DNA of 6,004 nucleotides. Source: Marinagarivorans sp. UBA5870 (GTDB taxonomy: Bacteria; Pseudomonadota; Gammaproteobacteria; Pseudomonadales; Cellvibrionaceae). Location: contig DJFO01000108.1 of NCBI GenBank assembly GCA_002432555.1, positions 7,222 through 13,225 on the forward strand. Reading direction: 5' to 3'. Below the pieces are notes generated by a model that saw only the letters and a list, made by a program, of their open reading frames with translations, searched no databases and had not been told where the DNA came from. The translations under genes were made by a program, and so were the position numbers. This document shows positions 1-5,142 of the stretch, in pieces (positions within the stretch are counted from its first letter, which is position 1; each line of letters begins with the position of its first letter).

Positions 1-260
1 GCGGGGGCTACAAAACTCGGTGCGGTTTTAGTGACGGCCAAAGGTGCGGTGGGAGTATTGCGCACATAAAACCCCGAGCGGTACCGCGCCTCTACCAGGC
101 CGCGCTCTTTCAGCAGTTCATAGGCCTCCACCACCGTGGCCGGGCTCGCATTTTCGCCGCGGCCCCAGGCGCGCACCGACGGCAGTTTCTCCCCGGCCGG
201 CAGCTCCCCCGCGCGAATTTTTTCCTCGATTTTGGCCGCGAGCATTTCGTAACGATTCAT
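1..260 (-). CDS. MocR-like GntR-family transcriptional regulator, N-terminal part (runs off the window)
   Basis: Reading the minus strand from the ATG at 260-258 gives 86 codons with no stop before the window edge, so the C-terminus is missing. Residues 1-67 form a GntR-type winged helix: an amphipathic first helix (YEMLAAKIEEKIRAGEL), the turn PAGEKLPSVR (22-30), the recognition-helix segment SPATVVEAYELLKERGLVEA (39-58) and a wing ending in RSGFYVR (61-67). That wing is typical of MocR proteins, whose helix-turn-helix is fused to an aminotransferase-like PLP domain; plain GntR repressors usually have a GTFV-type wing. The Pro/Ala/Thr-rich stretch after residue 67 fits the MocR linker. The PLP domain itself lies outside the window, so membership is inferred. 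It is divergent from an EamA transporter gene, a frequent arrangement for MocR regulators, and probably controls it from the shared spacer. The effector is unknown. Confidence 0.85.
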   Translation of the reverse strand, partial: MNRYEMLAAKIEEKIRAGELPAGEKLPSVRAWGRGENASPATVVEAYELLKERGLVEARYRSGFYVRNTPTAPLAVTKTAPSFVAP

Positions 261-361
261 GTGACCGCACCGTCTGTACTAGAAGTTTTCCAGTGTAACT
301 GTATCTGTATCAAAGTAGTCATTTCCGGCACTGTAACGGCACGTGATACAGAGAATTGCTT
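261..361. promoter_or_regulatory. Divergent promoter/operator region with repeated CTGTAT elements
   Basis: This 101-base spacer separates the start codons of the MocR-like regulator and the EamA transporter. It contains three tandem 6-mers of the form NTGTAW at 293-298, 299-304 and 305-310; the last two make overlapping CTGTATC copies at 299-305 and 305-311. An inverted copy, GATACAG, lies at 345-351, and looser variants are CTGTAC at 274-279 and CTGTAAC at 331-337. Direct plus inverted short repeats between divergent genes are what a dimeric MocR regulator would be expected to bind. On the minus strand TACACT preceded by a TGACTA-like element could serve as a promoter for the regulator, but the match is weak. 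The operator role is inference. Confidence 0.5.
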
Positions 362-1240
362 ATGAATCTATTGCTTGCGCTCGTTTGTGTGGTGCTCTTC
401 AGCCTGACCGTACCCTTCACTCGTCTGGCGGCGCTCGAGGCCGCGCCCGAGGTGGTCACGCTGTTGCGGCTCTGGGGTGCCGGTTTACTCTGCCTGGTCC
501 TCATCCTGCGCGATGGCTGGGTGCCGCCGCGGGCCGTTTGGCTGCCGCTCTGCCTGACATCGCTCTTCGCCGTGGTGGGGTTCGCCGCTTTGATGGCCTT
601 CGGGCTGCGCCAGGTTCCCGGCAGTCACGGGGCGGTCGCCCTGGCGGCGCTGCCGGCGGTGACCGCCGCCTACGCCTGCCTGCGCGACCGCCGCAATCCC
701 GGCGCTCTCTTCTGGCTGTTCGCGATGGCGGGAACTTTATGCAGCGGCGGATTCTTTTTTACCGCGGGTGTCGAGCGACTCATGTTGGGCGACGGCCTGC
801 TCGGTCTCGCCGTGCTCGCCGCCGCGGTGGGCTACGTGGAAGGCGGGCGCCTCTCCCGCGCTCACGGCGGCCGGCGAATAATGAGCTGGGCCATAGTGCT
901 CACACTGCCGTGGACCTTGGCGCTCCTCGGGGGGCTCGCCATGGTGCGGCCGACCGGGTTGCATTTGGGCGAATTGAGCGCGGCGGCCTGGTTGGCGATT
1001 GCCTACTTGGCCTTGGTCAGCCAGTCCGCCGGTATGTTTCTATGGTACAGGGTGCTCGCTCGTGGACCTATGGAACGGGTCGCCCTCATGCAGCTGCTGC
1101 AGCCGTTTTTTACGCTGCTCGCCGCCCTACTGATTCTCGATGAAAAAGTGGCCTGGACGGCCTGGTTAATCGCCTTGCTGGTGGCGCTCTGCGTGCTGGG
1201 GGCTAACCGGGCTAAAGCGCGACCCGCGCGGGCGGGCTGA
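362..1240 (+). CDS. EamA/DMT-superfamily transporter, ten membrane helices
   Basis: The 292-residue product is almost wholly hydrophobic, with about ten predicted helices: near 2-18, 30-50, 58-78, 84-104, 112-130, 141-160, 172-192, 208-230, 240-262 and 264-282. This is the two-times-five EamA layout and the normal family length. The second half carries the EamA signature: a YRVLARGPMERVALM segment, then LLQPFFTLLAALLILDEKV, ending in the conserved acidic residue after the ninth helix. The short Lys/Arg-rich tail is probably cytoplasmic. Members sit in the inner membrane and usually export amino acids or other small metabolites; the substrate here cannot be read from sequence. The start is taken as ATG 362 with a weak GAGA element at 351-354; a TTG two codons upstream is possible but unneeded. 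The gene is divergent from a MocR-like regulator and ends 6 bases before the convergent WYL gene, with no clear terminator between. Confidence 0.9.
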   Translation: MNLLLALVCVVLFSLTVPFTRLAALEAAPEVVTLLRLWGAGLLCLVLILRDGWVPPRAVWLPLCLTSLFAVVGFAALMAFGLRQVPGSHGAVALAALPAVTAAYACLRDRRNPGALFWLFAMAGTLCSGGFFFTAGVERLMLGDGLLGLAVLAAAVGYVEGGRLSRAHGGRRIMSWAIVLTLPWTLALLGGLAMVRPTGLHLGELSAAAWLAIAYLALVSQSAGMFLWYRVLARGPMERVALMQLLQPFFTLLAALLILDEKVAWTAWLIALLVALCVLGANRAKARPARAG

Positions 1241-1246
1241 GTTGCT

Positions 1247-2134
1247 TCAATTGTCGAACAGCCAGGGTTTAACGTCCTCTCGATTGACCAGCACCAGCTG
1301 CTGCGCCTCGGGCGCGCCCTCGAGCATTTTGGTGTTGATCTGCATCTCCTTCAGCAAATAGGGCACCATGCAGGCTTTAGTGGTGATATGCAGTTGGCCG
1401 CCGAGCATCTGGTAATCGTTCTCCAGTACCTCGCGCTGGGCGGGACTCAAACGCGGGTCGGCCTGCAAAATTAGGGTGATCTGGGTGTTCCACGCGGTGT
1501 CGTGCTCCACCGGATGTTGGGTCTTGTCGAGCAGGATCGGCGCGCCGCGAAAACGGCTGAGGACAAAATCGCGGTAACCGCCGCTTTTGTCGCACCAGGC
1601 GCGCAGGTGCCAGCGCAGACCGGTGTTGACGAAGGTGTGCGGCGCTATGACGCGGCTCTCGCGCTGAGGATTGGCGAGCGAGACGTAGTCCACCTGGACG
1701 CGCAGGCGTTGGCGCGTCGCGGCTACCAGGCCGCGCACCAGTTCCGGGGCCACCTTGCGCGCCGGCAGGCGCAGGGCCAGGTTTGCCAATTTGGCGCTCG
1801 GGGCGGATATAGGCGCGGGGGCAGCGGAAGGGTTCTGCATCCAGGACAAGTACTCCGCGGCGTCGTCGCTGATGAAATGCCGCTGAAAATCCGCCGTTGG
1901 CAAATAAGCTTTCAGGGAAACGTCGTAAGTCAGATTGGTCGGCGCTTGGGCGCTGTAGGCATTGAGGTCGGCGCTGCTCTGCTGGCGCGACAGGCCGAGG
2001 TGATGGATCAGGCTCGTGGTATTCACGCGCCCTTCCCAATAGGCCAACAATTCGATCAACCAAAAACGTTTGTTAAATTCCACGCTGTCGCCCGCCGTCG
2101 TTGTGTCACCCCAAAAAATTCCCCCGCCGCTCAT
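1247..2134 (-). CDS. WYL-domain transcriptional regulator (BrxR/CapW-like)
   Basis: The 295-residue product has three parts. A winged helix-turn-helix spans about 19-85 (NKRFWLIELLAYWEGRVN, then LSRQQSSADLNAY as recognition helix). A WYL domain spans about 135-200, with VDYVSL (148-153), IAPH (163-166), the WYL-equivalent RWHLRAWCD (174-182) and YRDFVLSRF (187-195). A C-terminal extension spans about 210-295. The order, length and RW-H-RAWC...RDFVLSR pattern resemble BrxR and CapW, repressors often found with BREX, CBASS and other anti-phage systems; WYL domains are thought to sense nucleic-acid or nucleotide ligands. No defence gene is visible nearby, so the target is unknown. ATG 2134 is chosen because the only good -10 box (2182-2187) lies upstream of it; an in-frame ATG at 2236 would lie upstream of that promoter and adds residues unlike the family. 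GTG 2083 (278 residues) remains possible. No strong ribosome binding site precedes either start. Confidence 0.85.
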   Translation of the reverse strand: MSGGGIFWGDTTTAGDSVEFNKRFWLIELLAYWEGRVNTTSLIHHLGLSRQQSSADLNAYSAQAPTNLTYDVSLKAYLPTADFQRHFISDDAAEYLSWMQNPSAAPAPISAPSAKLANLALRLPARKVAPELVRGLVAATRQRLRVQVDYVSLANPQRESRVIAPHTFVNTGLRWHLRAWCDKSGGYRDFVLSRFRGAPILLDKTQHPVEHDTAWNTQITLILQADPRLSPAQREVLENDYQMLGGQLHITTKACMVPYLLKEMQINTKMLEGAPEAQQLVLVNREDVKPWLFDN

Positions 2135-2166
2135 CCGCCCCGCTGCCGGTTGCGTAAGAAGAAGTG

Positions 2167-2187
2167 CTGCGCATTTGTCGCAGTATA
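2167..2187 (-). promoter_or_regulatory. Probable promoter and autoregulatory operator of the WYL gene
   Basis: The plus strand reads CTGCGCATTTGTCGCAG at 2167-2183, an inverted repeat with perfect 5-base arms (CTGCG/CGCAG) around 7 bases. On the minus strand its edge overlaps TATACT (2187-2182), a near-consensus -10 box. Transcription would begin near 2175, inside the repeat, and run into the WYL gene at 2134. The -35 region is poor. A dimeric WYL/wHTH protein bound here would block RNA polymerase, so autorepression is the natural inference. The repeat and the -10 box are seen directly; binding is not shown. Confidence 0.5.
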
Positions 2188-2194
2188 AGCCGAC

Positions 2195-2272
2195 AACCGC
2201 CCGGTTATCTTCTCGAGGTGAACCGACGCGGAGCACGCGCTATGCCCGCAGCCCAACCTCCCGGCGCGGGCA
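2195..2272. promoter_or_regulatory. Spacer with AACCG half-sites and a 7-bp-stem hairpin
   Basis: Between the WYL promoter and the sigma gene there is an AACCG/CGGTT inverted repeat at 2195-2206 (arms separated by CC), with a further AACCG at 2221-2225. TGCCCGC at 2243-2249 pairs perfectly with GCGGGCA at 2266-2272 across a 16-base loop. No T-run follows that hairpin, so it is not a normal intrinsic terminator. The sites could be protein-binding elements of either divergent gene. Short palindromes arise easily by chance in GC-rich DNA, so confidence is low. Confidence 0.25.
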
Positions 2273-2317
2273 AAGGTCGTCAGCGTAATAATCTCTTTTG
2301 CGCTCTTTTTTTTGCAA

Positions 2318-2334
2318 CTGAATAATTCAGAGGG
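2318..2334 (+). promoter_or_regulatory. Palindrome overlapping the ribosome binding site of the sigma gene
   Basis: CTGAAT-A-ATTCAG at 2318-2330 is a perfect inverted repeat of 6-base arms around one A. Its last two bases are the start of AGAGGG (2329-2334), the Shine-Dalgarno sequence for the sigma gene ATG at 2338. Because of the tiny centre it is more likely a DNA operator than an RNA hairpin. The ribosome binding site supports the chosen start; the operator idea is inference. Confidence 0.4.
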
Positions 2335-2337
2335 TTT

Positions 2338-2883
2338 ATGGATGATCCACACAATCCCCATTTTGGCTGGCTGAGCGCGACGGCGCAGGGTGATCAGCAG
2401 GCCTTCGCCAAGCTCTATGAGGCCACTGCCGGCAAACTCTACGCTGTCGGCCTGCGCATGCTGCGCCGGCGCGATCTCGCGGAGGAAGCCGTGCAGGAGG
2501 CCTTTGTGCGCATCTGGCACAACGCGGCGGAATATCAACCGGAGAAAGGTTCGGTGCTGACCTGGATGGTGAGTATTCTGCGCTACCGCGCGCTGGACAT
2601 ACTGCGAGCAGCGCGGCGGCGGCAAGCGCGCGCCGCGCCCAACTTCGCCGTTGAAGAAGATGGTCCAACGCCGGAGTCCGATCTGCATCAGGCGCGCGAT
2701 CGGGTGCGCATCGACCGCTGTCTCGATGCCCTCGGAGAGCGGCAGCGCGACGCGATTCAGCTCGCGTATTTCCATGGCCTCACCCATCAAGAAGTGTGCG
2801 CTGCGCTCGCTCAACCCCTCGGTTCGGTCAAAAGCTGGATCCGCCGCGGTTTAGAAAGGCTCAGGAGGTGTCTTGAACCATGA
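2338..2883 (+). CDS. ECF-family RNA polymerase sigma factor (SigK/RpoE-like)
   Basis: The 181-residue product is a standard two-domain ECF sigma factor. Sigma region 2 spans about 20-90: FAKLYEATAGKLYAVGLRML, the core-binding DLAEEAVQEAFVRIWHNA and the -10-recognition part GSVLTWMVSILRYRALDIL. A basic/acidic linker follows (about 91-125). Sigma region 4 spans about 126-178, with helix-turn-helix GLTHQEVCAALAQPLGSVKS and the closing IRRGLERLRRCL helix. It directs RNA polymerase to a small target set and is normally held inactive by a partner anti-sigma factor. The ATG at 2338 has AGAGGG at 2329-2334. The stop overlaps the next gene by 4 bases (ATGA at 2880-2883), so the two are translationally coupled. 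The RskA-type partner puts it near SigK-like ECF groups. Likely targets are its own operon and the downstream DUF4331/TPR genes. Confidence 0.93.
   Translation: MDDPHNPHFGWLSATAQGDQQAFAKLYEATAGKLYAVGLRMLRRRDLAEEAVQEAFVRIWHNAAEYQPEKGSVLTWMVSILRYRALDILRAARRRQARAAPNFAVEEDGPTPESDLHQARDRVRIDRCLDALGERQRDAIQLAYFHGLTHQEVCAALAQPLGSVKSWIRRGLERLRRCLEP
2863..2882 (+). promoter_or_regulatory. Strong Shine-Dalgarno and ATGA overlap coupling sigma to anti-sigma
   Basis: AGGAGGT at 2863-2869, inside the last codons of the sigma gene, matches the 16S rRNA tail fully and lies 10 bases before the ATG at 2880. The sigma stop TGA (2881-2883) overlaps this ATG. The arrangement fixes the start of the anti-sigma gene and should keep the two proteins in balance. 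Confidence 0.8.
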
Positions 2884-3314
2884 ATTATCTGACGGAGAAC
2901 CGCCGCCACGCGCTGGCGGCGGCCTATGTGCTCGGTACCTTGGGCGGCCCGGCGCGGCGGCGATTTCAGCGGCTGATTCTAGAGCATGTGCGGGTGCACC
3001 AGACGGTATGGCAATGGGAGCGGCGGTTGAACGAGTTGGGCGCTGCGCTACTCGCGCAAACGCCTCATCCGCGGGTTTGGACGGCGATCCAAGCACGGTT
3101 GGGAATTGGCCTTCGCGGGGACGAGAGCTGGAGAGTTGTTGCGCGGAACCCGGTAGGTGCCCGATGCAAAGCTCCGTCATTCCCGCGCAGGTGGAAACCC
3201 ATTAAGTGCGGCTGCCGCGTTGAAAATTGCCACAAAAATAGACCTCGAAAAACTGCATCCGCCGTGCGCCCTGTGACGTTTCTACTCCGTCTGGTCGTTA
3301 ATTTCCAAATTTAG
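2880..3314 (+). CDS. Truncated anti-sigma factor, RskA-like N-terminal domain with unrelated tail
   Basis: Residues 1-74 look like the cytoplasmic sigma-binding part of RskA-type anti-sigma factors: RRHALAAAYVLGTLGGPARR (8-27), VWQWERRLNELGAAL (43-57) and RVWTAIQARL (65-74). Family members continue to roughly 220-260 residues with one membrane helix and an outer domain. Here, from about residue 75 (near base 3102) the sequence becomes Arg/Lys/Cys-rich without family features and ends at residue 144. The only hydrophobic run, near 132-141, is too short to cross the membrane. Bases 3175-3201 inside the tail look like a dispersed intergenic repeat, so the tail is probably read-through after a deletion or rearrangement. 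Coupling to the sigma gene is intact. The product may still bind the sigma factor as a soluble protein, may be unstable, or the gene may be a pseudogene. Identity of the N-terminal domain is fairly sure; function of the whole is not. Confidence 0.7.
   Translation: MNYLTENRRHALAAAYVLGTLGGPARRRFQRLILEHVRVHQTVWQWERRLNELGAALLAQTPHPRVWTAIQARLGIGLRGDESWRVVARNPVGARCKAPSFPRRWKPIKCGCRVENCHKNRPRKTASAVRPVTFLLRLVVNFQI
3175..3201. repeat. Degenerate dispersed repeat of the CGTCATTCCCGCG type
   Basis: The first 17 bases, CGTCATTCCCGCGCAGG, match from memory a short palindromic repeat scattered through many proteobacterial intergenic regions, in which TTCCCGC pairs with GCGGGAA. The second arm here is mutated (TGGAAACCCA in place of CGGGAATCCA), so 24 of 27 positions agree. 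In another frame it reads SVIPAQVETH, a decayed form of the SVIPAQAGI peptide that this repeat often produces. It lies inside the frame of the truncated anti-sigma gene, which supports the view that the tail is former non-coding DNA. Confidence 0.5.
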
Positions 3315-3410
3315 ATCTCGCGCTTGTCCAGCGTGTTCAATTGCGGGCCGCGGAATTATTTGGGGTGCGACCGGCCTTCGACCATCGATAAATATCCCAG
3401 AGGAAAACTT
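3315..3410 (+). promoter_or_regulatory. Leader of the DUF4331 gene with its ribosome binding site
   Basis: This spacer follows the truncated anti-sigma gene. AGAGGA at 3399-3404 precedes the ATG at 3411 by 6 bases and decides the start. The frame is open back to an ATG at 3324, but the residues that would be added have no signal-peptide character. A promoter is expected here or within the anti-sigma tail, since the spacer is long, but I could not assign clear -35 and -10 boxes. Confidence 0.5.
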
Positions 3411-4985
3411 ATGAAAATTTATCCTTTGATCGCAATCGTCGGCGCCTTCAGCGCTGGCGTCTGCCTCGCCTCCAGCCACCGGGAAGCACCCAATATCACC
3501 CGCTTGCCCACCCTGGATTCCACCGACTTTTATCTGTTCAACAGCTACGAAGTCGGCCGCGGCGATTACGTCACATTGATCGCGAATTATTTGCCGTTGC
3601 AGGACGCCTATGGCGGACCCAATTATTTTGCGCTCGATCCCGCCGGTGTCTACAGCATTCATATCGACAGTGACGGCGATGCCGCTCCGGATCTCACCTA
3701 CGAATTTCGCTTCAACCAGATGTTGGCCGGCAGCGGCGGTCTCACCCTTCCGGTGGGCGCGCCCGGCGCCGCGCGCCCGGTGGCAGTGCCCCTCAAAAAT
3801 ATTGGGCCGGTGAGCGCCGCCGACACCAGCGCACTGAATTTTTTTGAAACCTACAGCGTGACTCTGGTGGCCGGCGACAAGCGCAAGTCCCGCGCCCCGC
3901 TCACCCATGCCGCCACCGGCGACAGCCGATTTACCAAACCGCTGGATTTTATCGGCACCAAAACGTTTGGCTCGCGCGCGGCTTACACGGCCTACGCCGA
4001 CAGTTTTATTTATGACGTGGCCATCCCCAACTGCGGTGCTCAAGGACGGGTATTTGTCGGCCAGCGCAAGGATGCCTTCGTCGTCAACCTCGGGAAAACC
4101 TTCGATTTGGTCAACTACGTTCCGATTGAAGGCGACAGCGCGCCGGGCGCCGGTGATGGCGGTGGTTTTCCCAGCGGCATTACCCAGGCCGGCAATAACG
4201 ACGATCTCGCCTTCAAAAACATTACCACTCTCGCTTTGGAAATTCCCAAGACGTGTGTGATCGGCACGGGCAACGGCAGCATCGGCGCTTGGACCACCGC
4301 GAGCCTACCTAAGGCGCGCGTTCTCAATCCGCTGCCCACGTTCAAAAACCCCGACCTGAATGCGGGAGCCTTGACGCAGGTTTCGCGCCTCGGCAGCCCT
4401 CTCGTGAACGAGCTGGTGATCGGCCTGAAAGACAAGGACCGCTTTTCCAGCGCCGAGCCGAAAAACGACCGGCAGTTCGCTACCTACGTCACCAACCCCA
4501 CCCTGCCGGAAATTCTCAATCTGCTGTTTCGCGACGCGGTGAACGGGACATTGGGCACGAGCCTCGCCACCCTCGCACCGACCCATTTTCCCCGCAGGGA
4601 TCTGGTCACGACTTTTCTCACCGGTTTTCCGGGCGTCAACCAGCTCGCCAAGGTCACCCCCGCTGAGATGTTGCGGTTGAACACCGCCATAGCGGCCAAA
4701 CCCGCCGCGGATCAATCGCCTTTCGGCGTGGCGGGCGACGACCTGGCCGGGTATCCCAACGGCCGGCGGCCGGGGGATGACGTGGTGGATATATCGCTGC
4801 GAGTAGTGATGGGGCGGCTGTGTTATCCGATTCCGGTCAACGGCATGCCCACGGATCTCGGGTTGTGTAAACCGGCGGACGCCAGCGTGGGCAATGTGCC
4901 CTTCACCGACGGCGCGCCCACGTCGGCCAGCAAATTGAAGAGCACCTTCCCCTATCTCGCCGATCCTCTGCCCGGCTCCGCCTGA
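3411..4985 (+). CDS. Secreted DUF4331-domain protein
   Basis: The 524-residue product begins with a Sec signal peptide (MKIYPLIAIVGAFSAGVCLA), probably cut near residues 20-22 just before SSHREAP, the usual first motif of mature DUF4331 proteins. Further family motifs are STDFYLFNSYE (37-47), YVTLIANYLPLQDAYGGPNY (53-72), the Asp loop DSDGDAAPD (86-94), then GSPLVNELVIGLKDKDRF, LTGFPGVNQ, YPNGRRPGDDVVDISLRVVM and a closing FPYLADPLPGS. The domain appears complete from end to end. The Cys at 18 lacks a good lipobox, so it is not called a lipoprotein; a few mature cysteines (for example LCYP and LCKP near the C-terminus) could form disulfides. The biochemical role of DUF4331 is not established. 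The acidic loop could bind calcium, which is inference. It sits between an ECF sigma/anti-sigma pair and a secreted TPR gene and probably belongs to their regulon. Confidence 0.92.
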   Translation: MKIYPLIAIVGAFSAGVCLASSHREAPNITRLPTLDSTDFYLFNSYEVGRGDYVTLIANYLPLQDAYGGPNYFALDPAGVYSIHIDSDGDAAPDLTYEFRFNQMLAGSGGLTLPVGAPGAARPVAVPLKNIGPVSAADTSALNFFETYSVTLVAGDKRKSRAPLTHAATGDSRFTKPLDFIGTKTFGSRAAYTAYADSFIYDVAIPNCGAQGRVFVGQRKDAFVVNLGKTFDLVNYVPIEGDSAPGAGDGGGFPSGITQAGNNDDLAFKNITTLALEIPKTCVIGTGNGSIGAWTTASLPKARVLNPLPTFKNPDLNAGALTQVSRLGSPLVNELVIGLKDKDRFSSAEPKNDRQFATYVTNPTLPEILNLLFRDAVNGTLGTSLATLAPTHFPRRDLVTTFLTGFPGVNQLAKVTPAEMLRLNTAIAAKPAADQSPFGVAGDDLAGYPNGRRPGDDVVDISLRVVMGRLCYPIPVNGMPTDLGLCKPADASVGNVPFTDGAPTSASKLKSTFPYLADPLPGSA

Positions 4986-4995
4986 CCGGCGCTGG

Positions 4996-5067
4996 CGGTG
5001 GCGGATCGCCGCTGGCATCCGCCCTGCGAAGACGGTGCGTAGAGTGGAACCGCTACGCGTGTCCACC
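4996..5067. repeat. REP pair (BIME-like), degenerate, between the DUF4331 and TPR genes
   Basis: There are two stem-loops. The first pairs GGCGGAT (5000-5006) with ATCCGCC (5017-5023) and is followed by CTGC, a near match to the CTAC that flanks REP units in one orientation. The second is preceded by GTAG (5039-5042) and pairs GTGGA (5044-5048) with TCCAC (5062-5066), with an inner CGC/GCG stem around a 3-base loop. REP units are GC-rich palindromes flanked by a GTAG-type tetranucleotide, and opposed pairs form BIMEs. GCGTAG (5037-5042) can also pair with CTACGC (5053-5058), giving an alternative fold. There is no T-run, so this is not a classical terminator; it may stabilise or partly terminate the upstream mRNA. 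Confidence 0.5.
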
Positions 5068-5126
5068 CATGGTGCGACCTACCACCGCCCTGCCGCCAAG
5101 AGTTCATCACGCAGGGATGCATTTTT

Positions 5127-5142
5127 AAGGAGAGAACCAATG
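5127..5142 (+). promoter_or_regulatory. Strong ribosome binding site of the TPR gene
   Basis: AAGGAG at 5127-5132 lies 7 bases before the ATG at 5140, a near-ideal Shine-Dalgarno. It fixes the start of the downstream gene, which has no stop in this window. Confidence 0.8.

Noticed and set aside
343..1143. Long plus-strand frame overlapping the EamA gene
   Set aside because: Its translation is Arg/Gly/Ala-rich with no domain pattern, and the overlapping frame is a clear ten-helix transporter.
1377..2188. Long open frames on both strands across the WYL gene
   Set aside because: They are low-complexity Arg/Ala/Pro-rich shadows of a well-supported WYL protein in GC-rich DNA.
2135..2236. N-terminal extension of the WYL regulator to an ATG at 2236 (329 residues)
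   Set aside because: The extension would begin upstream of the only good -10 box and operator-like repeat, and its residues do not resemble BrxR/CapW N-termini.
2242..2325. A 27-codon small frame upstream of the sigma gene
   Set aside because: There is no ribosome binding site and its start lies in a hairpin arm; nothing supports translation.
2298..2326. TTGCGC-N17-AATAAT as a sigma-70 promoter for the ECF gene
   Set aside because: Transcription would start near 2333 and remove the Shine-Dalgarno at 2329-2334.
3271..3300. TGACG ... CGTTA as an ECF-type promoter for the DUF4331 gene
   Set aside because: I could not find the same pair upstream of the sigma gene, so there is no internal support for an autoregulated motif.
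3324..3410. Earlier ATG at 3324 for the DUF4331 gene
   Set aside because: The 29 added residues are not signal-peptide-like, while ATG 3411 has a good Shine-Dalgarno and begins a clear Sec signal.
3453..3470. Lipobox around Cys18 of the DUF4331 protein
   Set aside because: The residues before the Cys (AGV) break the lipobox rule at -1, and HREAP usually follows a normal signal peptidase cut.
3282..5066. Two 253-residue minus-strand frames opposite the DUF4331 gene
   Set aside because: Both are composition-driven shadows; the plus-strand frame has family motifs along its whole length.
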